Assembly: GCA_964521285.1 (NCBI GenBank)
Contig: CAZFQS010000023.1
Location: 1-58,064 of the forward strand
From: G020354785 sp964521285
Lineage (GTDB): Bacteria > Bacteroidota > Bacteroidia > Bacteroidales > UBA10428
DNA length: 58,064 nucleotides
Direction of reading: 5' to 3'
In this document: one piece after another, positions 35,826 through 45,026 of the stretch
Position numbering within the stretch: the first letter of the stretch is position 1
How the letters are laid out: each line of letters begins with the position of its first letter
Made by a program: the position numbers and the translations under genes
Notes under the pieces: generated by a model
What the model saw: only the letters and a program-made list of their open reading frames with translations
Databases searched by the model: none
What the model was told of the DNA's origin: nothing

Positions 35826-37118
35826 TCAAATAAAGAACTTTAAAACAAAGAACACACTTAAAATATACATTATCAGGGAAACTTCCTTCCATTTTCCTGT
35901 TAAAACCTTTAGAAGAACATAACTTAACATTCCGAATACTATTCCCTCAGAGATGCTCATTGTTAGTGGCATTATAATAACAGTCAGAAAAACAGGTATA
36001 GCTTCAGCATAATCTTCCAGATTTATTTTTTTAATAGGACTCATCATAAATAATCCAACCATTACTAATGCAGGTGCTGTTGCTTCCCTGGGAATATTAA
36101 GAAATACAGGAGAAAATAATAGTGCAAGGGCAAACATAACAGCTACAAAGAAGGAAGTTAATCCGGTTTTCCCCCCAACTTCTACACCTGCTGCACTTTC
36201 AACATATGTTGTTACAGTACTGGTTCCAAGACATGCCCCTATTGTAGTACCAATAGCATCTGAAAACAGAGCCTGTTTGGCTCTTGGCACATTACCATCC
36301 TTGTCCAGCATATTGGCTTTTGAACTTACTCCCACCAATGTGCCAACTGTATCAAACATATCTATAAAAAGGAAAGTAAAAAGGACAATGAGCATATCAA
36401 ATGAAAACAGATGGTTAAATTCAAATTTTAAGAGAATTGGTTTAAGCGAAGGCGGCAGGCCAAAAGGGATAGTATCTGGCGGATTTGTAATTCCAAGAGG
36501 AATACCGATTATTGCTGATACTATAATTCCAATAATAATAGCTCCCTTAATTTTGAATATCAATAAGGTGCTTATTAATAAGATACCTATTAAACCAATC
36601 CATACAGAAGGTTCGGACATGTCACCTAAGGTTACCAGGGTTGCCTGATCTCCAACAATTATTTTTGCATAAGTTAGACCAATAAACGCAATAAACAGAC
36701 CAATACCTGCTGAAATAGCGTGCTTTAGACTCAAAGGTATACAATTAATAATAGCTTCTCTCAGGTTAAACATGGTAAGTAAAATAAATATTATACCTTC
36801 AATGAAAACAGCTGTTAATGCAGTCTGCCAGCTATATCCCATTTTTAGGACAACCGTATAAACAAAAAAGGCATTGAGTCCAAGACCTGGTGCAAGAGCA
36901 AAGGGTAACTTTGCCCAGAATGCCATAATAAGTGTTGCGATACATGCTGACAATGCCGTTGCTGTGAATAACGCCTTTTCATCCATATTAGCATCGCTTA
37001 AGATTTGAGGATTAACAGTTAAAATATAGGCCATTGTCATAAATGTAGTAAGACCTGCAATGAGTTCTTTCCTGAAATTTGTCCCATTCTTCTCTAACTG
37101 AAAGATTCTCTCAAACAT
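35826..37118 (-). CDS. NCS2 purine permease, AzgA/GhxP-like
   Basis: The 430-residue membrane protein has about 12-14 helices. Family motifs are AGLTTFMTMAYILTVNPQIL near residue 22, LGLNAFFVYTVV, the substrate-site FLFIDMFDTVGTLVGV near 245, and GACLGTSTVTTYVESAAGVE near 290. This is the AzgA branch (adenine/guanine/hypoxanthine:H+ symport), not the uracil/xanthine branch. It lies 42 bases downstream of the porE-like gene on the same strand. Confidence 0.92.
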   Translation of the reverse strand: MFERIFQLEKNGTNFRKELIAGLTTFMTMAYILTVNPQILSDANMDEKALFTATALSACIATLIMAFWAKLPFALAPGLGLNAFFVYTVVLKMGYSWQTALTAVFIEGIIFILLTMFNLREAIINCIPLSLKHAISAGIGLFIAFIGLTYAKIIVGDQATLVTLGDMSEPSVWIGLIGILLISTLLIFKIKGAIIIGIIVSAIIGIPLGITNPPDTIPFGLPPSLKPILLKFEFNHLFSFDMLIVLFTFLFIDMFDTVGTLVGVSSKANMLDKDGNVPRAKQALFSDAIGTTIGACLGTSTVTTYVESAAGVEVGGKTGLTSFFVAVMFALALLFSPVFLNIPREATAPALVMVGLFMMSPIKKINLEDYAEAIPVFLTVIIMPLTMSISEGIVFGMLSYVLLKVLTGKWKEVSLIMYILSVFFVLKFFI

Positions 37119-37160
37119 GATGAATTGGATTTACTATAACGCAAGCATCTGGCTTATTAT

Positions 37161-39152
37161 TTACTTATAGTCTATCCGCAGTACCGTAAATTCAGTCCGT
37201 CGATTAAGAAAATGTGCCATTTCCTGTTGATCTTCATCTTCAAGGTTATTTATGTATTCTTCTGTTAATTTGGTCCCTACAGGAAGAAAAGGATATGCCT
37301 CATTGTCCTTTTTATCAACCACTTTGGGAGTAGATTCGCCATAACCCTTGGCAATTAGTCTAGCCCTGGCAATATTCTTGCTAATCAAGTAATTTACTAC
37401 AGACTGAGCTCTTCTTCTTGAAAGATCAAGATTATATGCATCACTTGCTCTTGCATCTGTATGAGAGCCAAGCTCTATTGTAATATTTGGATTATCATTA
37501 AGAGTTTCTACAAGCTGGTCTAATGATACTATTGATTCAGGTCTCAATTCTGCTTTGTCTAATTCAAAGAAAATATTTTCAATTTCAATTGGTTTGTCAA
37601 TAGATGATAAGTAGATTTCTGTTTCAAACTCAGTACTTTGAGTTAGTCCTTTAGTAGTTTCACGTTCTTTACCCTTCAGATAATCTTCTTTTGAGGCTAT
37701 AAATACATAGTCAACCCCGCCTTTAAGCATAAATTTGAAAGCCCCGTCCTTACCTGATATTGATTCTAATGTGATACCGTCGCTACTGATAGATTTAATA
37801 GTTGCATTTGATATGGGTTCATCTGTCTTTTCATCCTTAACTACTCCGGTAATGCTGAATTTAAGGGGTGGAAGTATGAACGAATAGATGTCATCATCAC
37901 CTTTGCCTTTTCTAGACGAACTAAGAAAACCACTTTCCTTTTCAGCTTCAAATACAATTCCAAAATCGTCAGCCGCTGAATTTATTGGATATTGCATATT
38001 TTCAATTTCCCATCCACCAGCATTACTATTAGTAGCTTTAAAAATGTCTAGTCCGCCCATACCAATATGTCCGTCGGATGAGAAATAAAGTGTTCCATCT
38101 GCATGAACAAAAGGGAATACCTCATCCCCAGGAGTATTAATGTCAGGGCCCAAATTTTCTGGTTCTCCCCAGTCATCAGACGCAGATGTTCTTGTTACTC
38201 TCCATATGTCTTTACTGTTTTTCCCTTCATAATTTTTAGTACTGCCTTTCATGTCAGATACAAAATATAATGTCAGTTCGTCTTGTGAAATAGCAGGATG
38301 TGCAATTGTTATACTGTCAGGGGCCAGTGCCAGAGACTGGACTTTTTCCCATTTTTCATTATTTCTTTTAGCTGAAAATATTTCACAACCTAACGCCTTT
38401 CTTTTACTAACATTACACCTTGTAAAGTAAAGTGTATTATAGTCGCTGCTTAAAACCGGAGTGCCTTCTTCAGCCACCGTATTTACGGGTTCTTCAAGAG
38501 GAAGAGGAGTACTCCACTTACCCTTTCTGTCCATTGTGGATACAAAAATATCAGAAAATCCCTGTCCGGTTCCCCCGTGTTCGGCCTGTCCTGTTGTTTC
38601 CTCCCTGGATGATGTGAAGAAAAGCTGTTGATAATCATCTCTTGAATAAAAGGGACTATAATCGCTCATTTTAGAATTAAGAAATCTCATTTCTTCCACA
38701 ACATATCCGTTAGGAAACTCTATCCATTCCTGCGCTATATCACAGGAAAGTATTCCATTTGCAGACTTGGGATCGTCAGGAACAAGTTCCTTATATGTCT
38801 GAAATTGAACTTTTGCTTCCTCATATTCCTGATTCATTTTTAATGCTTCTGCATAACGCAATACGGCAATAGGATTTTCATAGTTTTTAGCTATTACTTT
38901 ACCATACCAAAGCTCAGATTGTTTGGGATTATTTGTTAATCTATAAGATTCAGCTATATAAAAGGCGATGTTGAGTTTTTCTTTCTTATCTGCTGTTTTT
39001 TGATAAGCATCCTTGAACTGGTCAATTGCAGCATAATATTCACCTGCTTCATATGTAGAATATGCTTTGTCAGCTTTTTTAGACTGTGCTACGGCAGGAT
39101 TAATTACAACAAACACAAGGAAGATTAAAACAAGTTTGTTTAAGATTCTCAT
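37161..39152 (-). CDS. PorE-like OmpA protein (type IX secretion accessory)
   Basis: I start at the ATG at 39152 (MRILNKLVLIFLVFVVINPAVAQ), a clean signal peptide; an ATG six codons upstream is less likely. The 663-residue protein has TPR-like helices (about 20-135), then a six-bladed PD40/TolB-type beta propeller (about 160-400: YSPFYSRDDYQQLFFTSS, LYFTRCN, LYFVSD, LYFSSDG). A carboxypeptidase regulatory-like domain follows (about 425-505) and a C-terminal OmpA peptidoglycan-binding domain (NPNITIELGSHTDARAS and later LSRRRAQSVVNYL). This order and size match PorE of Porphyromonas gingivalis, which anchors the type IX machinery to peptidoglycan. Several OmpA paralogues share the plan, so exact orthology is not proven. 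Confidence 0.8.
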   Translation of the reverse strand: MRILNKLVLIFLVFVVINPAVAQSKKADKAYSTYEAGEYYAAIDQFKDAYQKTADKKEKLNIAFYIAESYRLTNNPKQSELWYGKVIAKNYENPIAVLRYAEALKMNQEYEEAKVQFQTYKELVPDDPKSANGILSCDIAQEWIEFPNGYVVEEMRFLNSKMSDYSPFYSRDDYQQLFFTSSREETTGQAEHGGTGQGFSDIFVSTMDRKGKWSTPLPLEEPVNTVAEEGTPVLSSDYNTLYFTRCNVSKRKALGCEIFSAKRNNEKWEKVQSLALAPDSITIAHPAISQDELTLYFVSDMKGSTKNYEGKNSKDIWRVTRTSASDDWGEPENLGPDINTPGDEVFPFVHADGTLYFSSDGHIGMGGLDIFKATNSNAGGWEIENMQYPINSAADDFGIVFEAEKESGFLSSSRKGKGDDDIYSFILPPLKFSITGVVKDEKTDEPISNATIKSISSDGITLESISGKDGAFKFMLKGGVDYVFIASKEDYLKGKERETTKGLTQSTEFETEIYLSSIDKPIEIENIFFELDKAELRPESIVSLDQLVETLNDNPNITIELGSHTDARASDAYNLDLSRRRAQSVVNYLISKNIARARLIAKGYGESTPKVVDKKDNEAYPFLPVGTKLTEEYINNLEDEDQQEMAHFLNRRTEFTVLRIDYK

Positions 39153-39295
39153 GATTATATTTATTATCAATAATAGATTACTAGAGCAATATTATAATTA
39201 AAAAGTTTGTTAAGCAATATATTAGTGAATAAATTTATTTATATCTTATTCGGATTAAATATAAAATTAAATGTTAGAATAATAATGCTTTATTT

Positions 39296-40393
39296 ATGAA
39301 TTTGAAATCAAGAAGATATTTTATAGGATCCATAGTCAGGGCTGCCGGTACATCCTTATTGTCTCTTTTTATGCCTGCGTGTGCAGGAAAGATTGCAAAT
39401 CCTGATTTAAAAATATCTGAAAGAAATAATGGCAATAAAGGGGAACAAGAAATAAATAACGATAATAAAGATTATTATTTAAACGTATTTGAGCCTGCAT
39501 ATTTAAAGTTGCACAGAAACGGGGAACTGAAACGACGTGGTGAAAAGATGTGGGCTATTATGCAACGTTGCAGGCTATGTCCCAGGATATGTAACAAAAA
39601 CCGGCTTCAGGGTAAAGAGGGATTTTGTAATGCCTCATCTAAACTTGAGATTTCTTCTTATCATCCTCATTTTGGTGAAGAAAGACCTCTTGTCGGAAAG
39701 GGCGGCTCAGGAACTGTATTCTTTACAAATTGCGGCTTAAGATGTGTATTTTGTATTAACTGGCAAATTAGTATAGCAGGAATGGGCCGTGTAAAGAGTA
39801 TTGATGATCTGGCAGAAATGATGATCCATCTTCAAAAGACAGGTTGTCATAATATTAATGTGGTAACTCCTACTCATTATGCGCCGCATATATTGCTGGC
39901 TTTGGATATAGCTGCAGCTAATGGTCTGCGGTTACCCTTAGTCTATAACACTTGCGGGTGGGAGCGTCTGGAAATACTCGAGTACCTGGATGGTGTTGTT
40001 GATATTTATTTACCCGACTTCAAATATTTTGATAGTGAAATGTCAATCAAATATTCATCTGAGGCTGAAGAATATCCTGAAGTGACCAAAGCCGCATTAA
40101 TTGAAATGCACAGGCAGGTCGGAGTAGCGAAACCCGAACAGAACGGTATTATGTACAGGGGGCTGATGATACGACACCTGGTGATGCCAAATGAAGTCAG
40201 CGGAACAAGAAAAGTAATTGAATGGATTGCTGAAAATTTACCTAAGGACACATACTTAAATCTTATGTCGCAGTACCGGCCAATGTATAAAGCAGACCAA
40301 TACCCTGAAATATCAAGGGGGCTGACTAATAAGGAATATATAGAGGCTGTTATGTGGGCAAAACAGGCAGGACTTACAAATCTTGATATATAG
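39296..40393 (+). CDS. Radical SAM protein (PflX/PflA-like) with Tat-lipoprotein-like leader
   Basis: The 365-residue protein has the radical SAM motif CGLRCVFC (Cys146, 150, 153) and the PflX-type N-terminal cluster (Cys92, 95, 99 and 111). The layout matches the COG1313 group of pyruvate-formate-lyase-activating-like proteins, whose substrate is unknown. The first 30 residues are unusual: SRRYFIG (Arg6-Arg7) followed by a hydrophobic stretch and MPACAG with Cys29, as in twin-arginine lipoprotein signals. An exported radical SAM enzyme would be remarkable; the leader may instead be a membrane anchor. It is a monocistronic gene between divergent or convergent neighbours. Confidence 0.85.
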   Translation: MNLKSRRYFIGSIVRAAGTSLLSLFMPACAGKIANPDLKISERNNGNKGEQEINNDNKDYYLNVFEPAYLKLHRNGELKRRGEKMWAIMQRCRLCPRICNKNRLQGKEGFCNASSKLEISSYHPHFGEERPLVGKGGSGTVFFTNCGLRCVFCINWQISIAGMGRVKSIDDLAEMMIHLQKTGCHNINVVTPTHYAPHILLALDIAAANGLRLPLVYNTCGWERLEILEYLDGVVDIYLPDFKYFDSEMSIKYSSEAEEYPEVTKAALIEMHRQVGVAKPEQNGIMYRGLMIRHLVMPNEVSGTRKVIEWIAENLPKDTYLNLMSQYRPMYKADQYPEISRGLTNKEYIEAVMWAKQAGLTNLDI

Positions 40394-40431
40394 GGATTTT
40401 AAGTTAACAATTGTCTTACCATATTTCAGAA

Positions 40432-40641
40432 TTATTTGTTATCATCAAGAAACTCCTTAAATTTATCATCTATATGCTGATTAAACCATTTATCAATCAA
40501 AGATTTTCTGAATCGCCATTCTTTCCCCAATTTTGCTGCCGGAATCTTCTTTTCCTGAGCCCATGTATAAATAGTCTGAGGTTTTAATCTTAAATAGTCA
40601 GCTACTTCTTCCAAAGTCATTATATCATTATTTTTTATCAT
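40432..40641 (-). CDS. Small MerR/excisionase-type HTH protein
   Basis: The 69-residue protein is one HTH_17 domain: MTLEEVADYLRLKPQTIYTW (8-27), AQEKKIPAAKLGKEWRF, and RKSLIDKWF. This is the winged-helix DNA-binding fold of excisionases and helix-turn-helix adaptors. Outside a mobile element, such proteins are often free-standing regulators. No integrase gene is near, so it is not evidently part of an element. It lies 75 bases downstream of the membrane-protein gene on the same strand. Confidence 0.88.
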   Translation of the reverse strand: MIKNNDIMTLEEVADYLRLKPQTIYTWAQEKKIPAAKLGKEWRFRKSLIDKWFNQHIDDKFKEFLDDNK

Positions 40642-40716
40642 AGCTAATTGAGTTTCTTATTTAAATATCTGTCACATAATAATGATTTCTATTTAAACAA
40701 CTGAAGACAGTATATT

Positions 40717-41457
40717 TTAATTTTCTGTATTATCGTTATCAGTTTCATTAGTCTTTACGGGTGTATCAACAGTTGTTATAAATAGTTGCTTAAATGATTG
40801 AATCACTGCTAAATAAAAGTTGCCTTCACGTTCTCTGAATAGCTCAAAAGGTCTTAATTTATCACCTAAAAAAGGCCTTAAATTCCAGGCTAGCTGTATA
40901 CCAACAAATGCCAGAATCACGACCCAAAACTTAAAAATATTTAAGCCTATTTTCGGATATACATTCTTGGCTTCACATGAATATTTTAATGCTTCAATTA
41001 TTGTCTTGATTCCGAAAAACCCCGAAAATATGAAAATAGCAACATGTAATAGCTTTAAAAACTCATAATTATTGCCAGTAATCAGGAAAAAAACTACTAT
41101 TGGAGCGAAGGAAATCATAATTGAAGAAATAAAGACAAAGCCTGAAAGAATTATACCTGTCATCTGAATGAATGCAAGCTTAGATCCCAGGATATATTGA
41201 ATTACAAAAAAAGCAGGAAAACATATAAGTATTGATAATGTAAATAATACCGGGACTTTGACTCCTGTTACAAATGCTTGTAAAACACTATTATAGCTTC
41301 CCATAACTATACCGTATAAAAAAGTGAATCCGATTATCACGATTGCCTGATTCACAATTAATTTGCTTGAGTAATGTTTTTGATTAAGTTTTTCAAAATA
41401 TTCCTCGCGGTTCTGAAATACCTTAAATACTTCTTTTATGCTTTGTGAATTTTTCAT
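40717..41457 (-). CDS. Polytopic membrane protein of unknown function
   Basis: The 246-residue protein has a cytosolic N-terminus (residues 1-32, FQNREEYFEKLNQKHYSSK), five or six membrane helices (about 33-55, 66-90, 95-125, 132-155 and 172-192), and a polar C-terminal tail ending in Asn/Asp/Thr residues. It resembles Yip1-like or DUF membrane proteins of Bacteroidetes, but I cannot name the family. Five 10-base tandem repeats lie about 60-110 bases upstream of its start. Confidence 0.7.
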   Translation of the reverse strand: MKNSQSIKEVFKVFQNREEYFEKLNQKHYSSKLIVNQAIVIIGFTFLYGIVMGSYNSVLQAFVTGVKVPVLFTLSILICFPAFFVIQYILGSKLAFIQMTGIILSGFVFISSIMISFAPIVVFFLITGNNYEFLKLLHVAIFIFSGFFGIKTIIEALKYSCEAKNVYPKIGLNIFKFWVVILAFVGIQLAWNLRPFLGDKLRPFELFREREGNFYLAVIQSFKQLFITTVDTPVKTNETDNDNTEN

Positions 41458-41520
41458 GGTTATAAGAATTAGGATTAAATTGCAAATATAATAATTATTT
41501 TATTATTATCTAATATATAT

Positions 41521-41570
41521 TAATAAATATTAATATTTATTAATATTTATTAATGTTTAATAATGTTTTA
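41521..41570. repeat. Five tandem 10-base AT repeats
   Basis: Five units in register: TAATAAATAT, TAATATTTAT (twice), TAATGTTTAA, TAATGTTTTA. The period equals one helical turn. The array lies upstream of the minus-strand membrane-protein gene, where it could act as a bent UP-like element, a binding-site array or a slippage-prone tract. Confidence 0.75.
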
Positions 41571-41632
41571 TATAATTTAGATTACAATAAATGCTAGTAA
41601 TATTCAGTAGAGAATATACTTTATTGCCATTT

Positions 41633-41662
41633 AATCCGGTAAAATTCTCATGTGACCGGATT
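41633..41662. repeat. Eight-base inverted repeat
   Basis: AATCCGGT (41633-41640), loop of 14, ACCGGATT (41655-41662). A further short dyad, TCAGT/ACTGA, starts at 41662. It lies downstream of the lipoprotein gene on the minus strand. No T run follows, so it may stabilise a 3' end or be an operator. Confidence 0.6.
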
Positions 41663-41725
41663 CAGTAACGAACTGATCTGTCCGTTAGAGGGAAGTATTA
41701 ATACAATTGATATTTTTCAATAACC

Positions 41726-43105
41726 TTAATCAGGTCTTGTAATAAATGAAAATATATATGGTTCTTTCATATGCATTCCAAAAATATCTTCTGCTTCCGT
41801 TCCGATAGTAACTGTATATTTGGTATTTGCTTGTAACAGTCCATTATAACTGAATATCATGGCGGTCTTTGAATCATAATACCAGTCCAGGCTGCCTGAA
41901 ACACCGGGAGAAATACTAAATGCTGATTGTACGGATGATTTTACCATATAAGTATTGAATGTCAGCCTGATATCTGATGAACGTGACACGAACAATTCTC
42001 CATTATTTGGGTATGTATAGCTAAGACCTACGGAGGTTGTGGAAAACGAGAATGAAAAGATATCTCCCATTTTAACTCCATCCAAATCCATTGCAGTTGA
42101 GTCAATAGTTATCTCATATGTTGCATCCGCCCTGAAAGCTCCACCTGTATAGATTGTCAGTTCGTTGCTTTGTGGCCAGATAAATATAGGATCTGTATCC
42201 GGAGTAATAGTAATTGCACTTTCTGTTGAGGACTGGTCCATATTTCTGGGAAATGTAATTCTTATGCCTGAGTTTGAAATTAAATCAACATAAATATCAC
42301 CGTGATAAGGATAGGTTTGAATCCCGTTTATAGTGCTTGATGATTGTACAGTACTAAAAGAAAACTCTAAAGGAAATCTTAAGTAATTGCCTGCGGTATC
42401 CTGTGCAGATGATGATAATATTACAGTATATGTAGTATCTACAAAGCAGTCTTTTTGTGCTATTCTATAACTGAATGATGTAATTTTACTGTAAGTCGTA
42501 ATAGTTGCACTCTGGTCAAATCCACCGGTAGCATACTCTCTGCTATCTTCGAAGTAGTTCCAGCTTGGGGCATATGAATATTGACCCCAGTAAAATACTC
42601 CTTCGGTCGGGGGATCGGTTGAGAAGGCTTCTTCCACGCTTTCACGGTCCATTGGCTGGGTAAAGGTCATGGATATAGTAAGTCTTGCAAACATGTTGTT
42701 GAAGGCAATTTCATCTTTGTCCTCGGGATAATGAGATGCTACCAGGTCGGGTATAGTTGATAAGTCTACCTCCCCAATATAAGTGTTTCCGGCACCTTCA
42801 ACCATAACATTGCAATTTTTATAGATCCTGTAATTATCAGCTTTTATTGTTAAATCATAGTTGCCTATAGGTAAATTATCTATAGCAAATGAGCCGTCAG
42901 CCGGATCTATAAATACCGAGTCTACAGGTTTAACCTGGCTGGCAATTACAAGTGCACTACTGGAAGTCTGCAATACTTTTCCCACAATGCTTCCATGCAT
43001 AGCATCATTATAAAAGCGGGGATCAACTTCATTATATATATTTTTTTCGCAGTTTGTTAATAAGAAGACTGCAGGAAATATAAAAGGAAAAATACATCTT
43101 TTCAT
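41726..43105 (-). CDS. Lipoprotein with Ig-like (Big_5) repeats
   Basis: The 459-residue protein starts with a lipoprotein signal (MKRCIFPFIFPAVFLLTNC, Cys19). A carboxypeptidase-regulatory-like domain follows (about 38-115: GSIVGKVLQ, DGSFAIDNLPIGNYDLTIKA). Three Big_5-like domains come after it, each recognised by a first strand with TFTQPMDRES, TFPRNMDQSS or TFNTYMVKSS and a last strand with TAGNYLRFPLEFSFST, MGDIFSFSFST or MKEPYIFSFIT. This is a cell-surface or outer-membrane lipoprotein, perhaps binding polymer or acting as a spacer. The ligand is unknown. Confidence 0.85.
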   Translation of the reverse strand: MKRCIFPFIFPAVFLLTNCEKNIYNEVDPRFYNDAMHGSIVGKVLQTSSSALVIASQVKPVDSVFIDPADGSFAIDNLPIGNYDLTIKADNYRIYKNCNVMVEGAGNTYIGEVDLSTIPDLVASHYPEDKDEIAFNNMFARLTISMTFTQPMDRESVEEAFSTDPPTEGVFYWGQYSYAPSWNYFEDSREYATGGFDQSATITTYSKITSFSYRIAQKDCFVDTTYTVILSSSAQDTAGNYLRFPLEFSFSTVQSSSTINGIQTYPYHGDIYVDLISNSGIRITFPRNMDQSSTESAITITPDTDPIFIWPQSNELTIYTGGAFRADATYEITIDSTAMDLDGVKMGDIFSFSFSTTSVGLSYTYPNNGELFVSRSSDIRLTFNTYMVKSSVQSAFSISPGVSGSLDWYYDSKTAMIFSYNGLLQANTKYTVTIGTEAEDIFGMHMKEPYIFSFITRPD

Positions 43106-43184
43106 GATTACTTAATTTAGAACAAAAATAGTTTATTCCAAGATGAATTTTCAGAGTAAAAGGTTGCTTTGCAGAAAAAAAAAC

Positions 43185-43571
43185 TTATGCAGCAATTTTA
43201 TCATCAGGTATAATAATTTCTCTTTTGCTAAAAATGTTCTTCAGTTCTAATAGTTGAATTAATTCTCTTACCTCATCAGAAATATTAGCAAAATATAATT
43301 GATTATTATATATTTTAGAAATTCCTATTAATTCAACTAAAACACGGAATCCGTGTGAGTCTATAAATTTTATTCCCCTCAAATTAATAACAAGTTTAAT
43401 TTTCTTTTTGCTGTCTGTCCTTAATATATCCTTTTCAATTATTTCCTTAATTATATCTGAATTTAAAATATCTATTCTTTTTACCCTTTTTAAGGTATAG
43501 ATTATATATGAATTCTTATATTCTTTGCGTATCATTTTTTCCGGGTTTTCAGGACTTATCATTTGCTTCAA
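43185..43571 (-). CDS. STAS domain protein (anti-sigma antagonist-like)
   Basis: The 128-residue protein is one STAS domain: YIIYTLKRVKRIDILNSDII (27-46), KLVINLRGIKFIDSHGFRVL with the phosphorylatable Ser in DSHG, and a C-terminal helix (VRELIQLLELKNIF). STAS proteins such as SpoIIAA bind anti-sigma factor kinases and are regulated by phosphorylation. No kinase or phosphatase gene is adjacent. It lies between the Ig lipoprotein and rsmG on the same strand, and an ECF sigma factor is 0.9 kb upstream. A functional link is only a guess. Confidence 0.85.
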   Translation of the reverse strand: MKQMISPENPEKMIRKEYKNSYIIYTLKRVKRIDILNSDIIKEIIEKDILRTDSKKKIKLVINLRGIKFIDSHGFRVLVELIGISKIYNNQLYFANISDEVRELIQLLELKNIFSKREIIIPDDKIAA

Positions 43572-43711
43572 ATCCTTTTTGTTTTACATAAAAATATAAA
43601 TGCAAATAATATGCCATAAAGTATAAAGCTTTCATTAATAATTAAATCAGGTCGGATTCTGTTCCGGAAATAGAACTATTGTTAAACAGAGTGATAATAG
43701 TATTTATCAGC

Positions 43712-44347
43712 TTATTTTAAATTATTAATGAGATTAATATATACTATTATCTTTGTTTCAAAGAATGGTTCTTTAAAAAAATCGGAAATATTAAAAATTT
43801 CAGTTTTATATGGCAGGGATTCTATTTCTTCTGTAATATTGCCTCCTTTCAGGTATAATACACCATTATTAAGTGAATTAAAGCATTTATTACTTACCTT
43901 ATCAGAAATTATTTTTACAAATTGAGAAAGACTTGTTACAGCACGGCCTAAAACAAAATCGTATTGATCATTAATATCTTCGGCCCTGATTTTTTTTGCA
44001 TGACAATTTTGTAGTCCCAATGCAGTTATAATTGCATCGACAACTTTAATTTTTTTTCCTATTGAATCAATAAAATAAAACTGTGCTTCAGGGAAGAGAA
44101 TACTTAGCGGTATTCCCGGAAATCCTCCACCTGTACCTATATCAATAATCTTAGTCCGGGGCCTGAATTGAATTACCCTGGCAATTGAGAGAGAATGCAG
44201 AATATGATGAAGATATAATGATTTAATATCCTTTCTTGATATTAAATTTATTCTTTGATTCCAGTAATTATAAAGCTCTCCAAGATTTTCAAATCTGCTT
44301 TTCTGAGCACTGGTTAATTCGGGAAAATATTTAATTATATGATACAC
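43712..44347 (-). CDS. rsmG: 16S rRNA (guanine527-N7)-methyltransferase
   Basis: The 211-residue protein has the normal RsmG length: YNLWNQRINLISRKD-like start (ELYNYWNQRINLISRKDI), the SAM motif IDIGTGGGFPGIPLSI (near 68-83), and VLGRAVTSLSQFV. It methylates G527 of 16S rRNA at N7; loss gives low-level streptomycin resistance in other bacteria. It stands 80 bases downstream of the ECF sigma factor gene. Confidence 0.95.
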   Translation of the reverse strand: MYHIIKYFPELTSAQKSRFENLGELYNYWNQRINLISRKDIKSLYLHHILHSLSIARVIQFRPRTKIIDIGTGGGFPGIPLSILFPEAQFYFIDSIGKKIKVVDAIITALGLQNCHAKKIRAEDINDQYDFVLGRAVTSLSQFVKIISDKVSNKCFNSLNNGVLYLKGGNITEEIESLPYKTEIFNISDFFKEPFFETKIIVYINLINNLK

Positions 44348-44426
44348 TAAAATTAGTTATAAAAATATTTTTAAAGATATTATTGCAATATCCGGGATAT
44401 ATAAAAAATTGATTATGTTATAAGGG

Positions 44427-45026
44427 CTATATTTTTGTTGTAGTGTTTTTAAGAATATTAAAGAGAAGTTCTCTTGCCCTGAATAATTGGGCCTTAACAG
44501 TTCCAATAGGAAGTTCCAGTTCTTCGGCTATTTCTTCATATGAGAATTCATTAAAGTATCGCAGCTCGATTAATTTTCTGTAACGGGGCTTAAGTTTGGT
44601 AACAACACTGCGCATAAGTATCACTTTTTGCTGGTTTATGAGGGTTTCTTCAGGATCCGGGACAGGAGCCTGAACTTCATGTGTTGCCCTTTCATGTTCC
44701 TCGTCATCGTGGTCAAGCGAAATATGGTTTGCTTTTTTCTTCCTTATGAAGTCGATACAATTATTAGTAGCTATTTTAAATAACCAGGTACTAAATGCAT
44801 AATTGGGAGCATACTGGTTCAGGTTTTTAAACGCCTTTCCAAATGCTTCAATAGTAAGATCCTCGGCATCGCTTGCATTGTTAACCATTTTAAGAAGCAT
44901 ATAATAGATTGCATCACGATATCTGTCAAGCAATTCGGCATAGGCTTTCTGATCACCACCAGTAGCTTTTTGTACTAACATATAATCTCGCTTCGCCTTA
45001 TCTGAAAGATTCTCATTTATTTCCAT
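44427..45026 (-). CDS. ECF-type RNA polymerase sigma factor
   Basis: The 199-residue protein has sigma region 2 (about 25-95: YAELLDRYRDAIYYMLLKMV, DLTIEAFGKAFKNL, FSTWLFKIATNNCIDFIRKKK) and region 4 (about 145-192: LKPRYRKLIELRYFNEFSYEEIAEEL, GTVKAQLFRAREL). The linker between them is acidic (DHDDEEHERATHE). No anti-sigma factor gene lies directly beside it. Its start overlaps the end of the glycosyltransferase gene by 10 bases, so the two are translated from one message. Confidence 0.95.
   Translation of the reverse strand: MEINENLSDKAKRDYMLVQKATGGDQKAYAELLDRYRDAIYYMLLKMVNNASDAEDLTIEAFGKAFKNLNQYAPNYAFSTWLFKIATNNCIDFIRKKKANHISLDHDDEEHERATHEVQAPVPDPEETLINQQKVILMRSVVTKLKPRYRKLIELRYFNEFSYEEIAEELELPIGTVKAQLFRARELLFNILKNTTTKI

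Noticed and set aside
41510..41570. AT repeat considered as a CRISPR array
   Set aside because: Units are 10 bases without spacers and no cas gene is present anywhere in the window.
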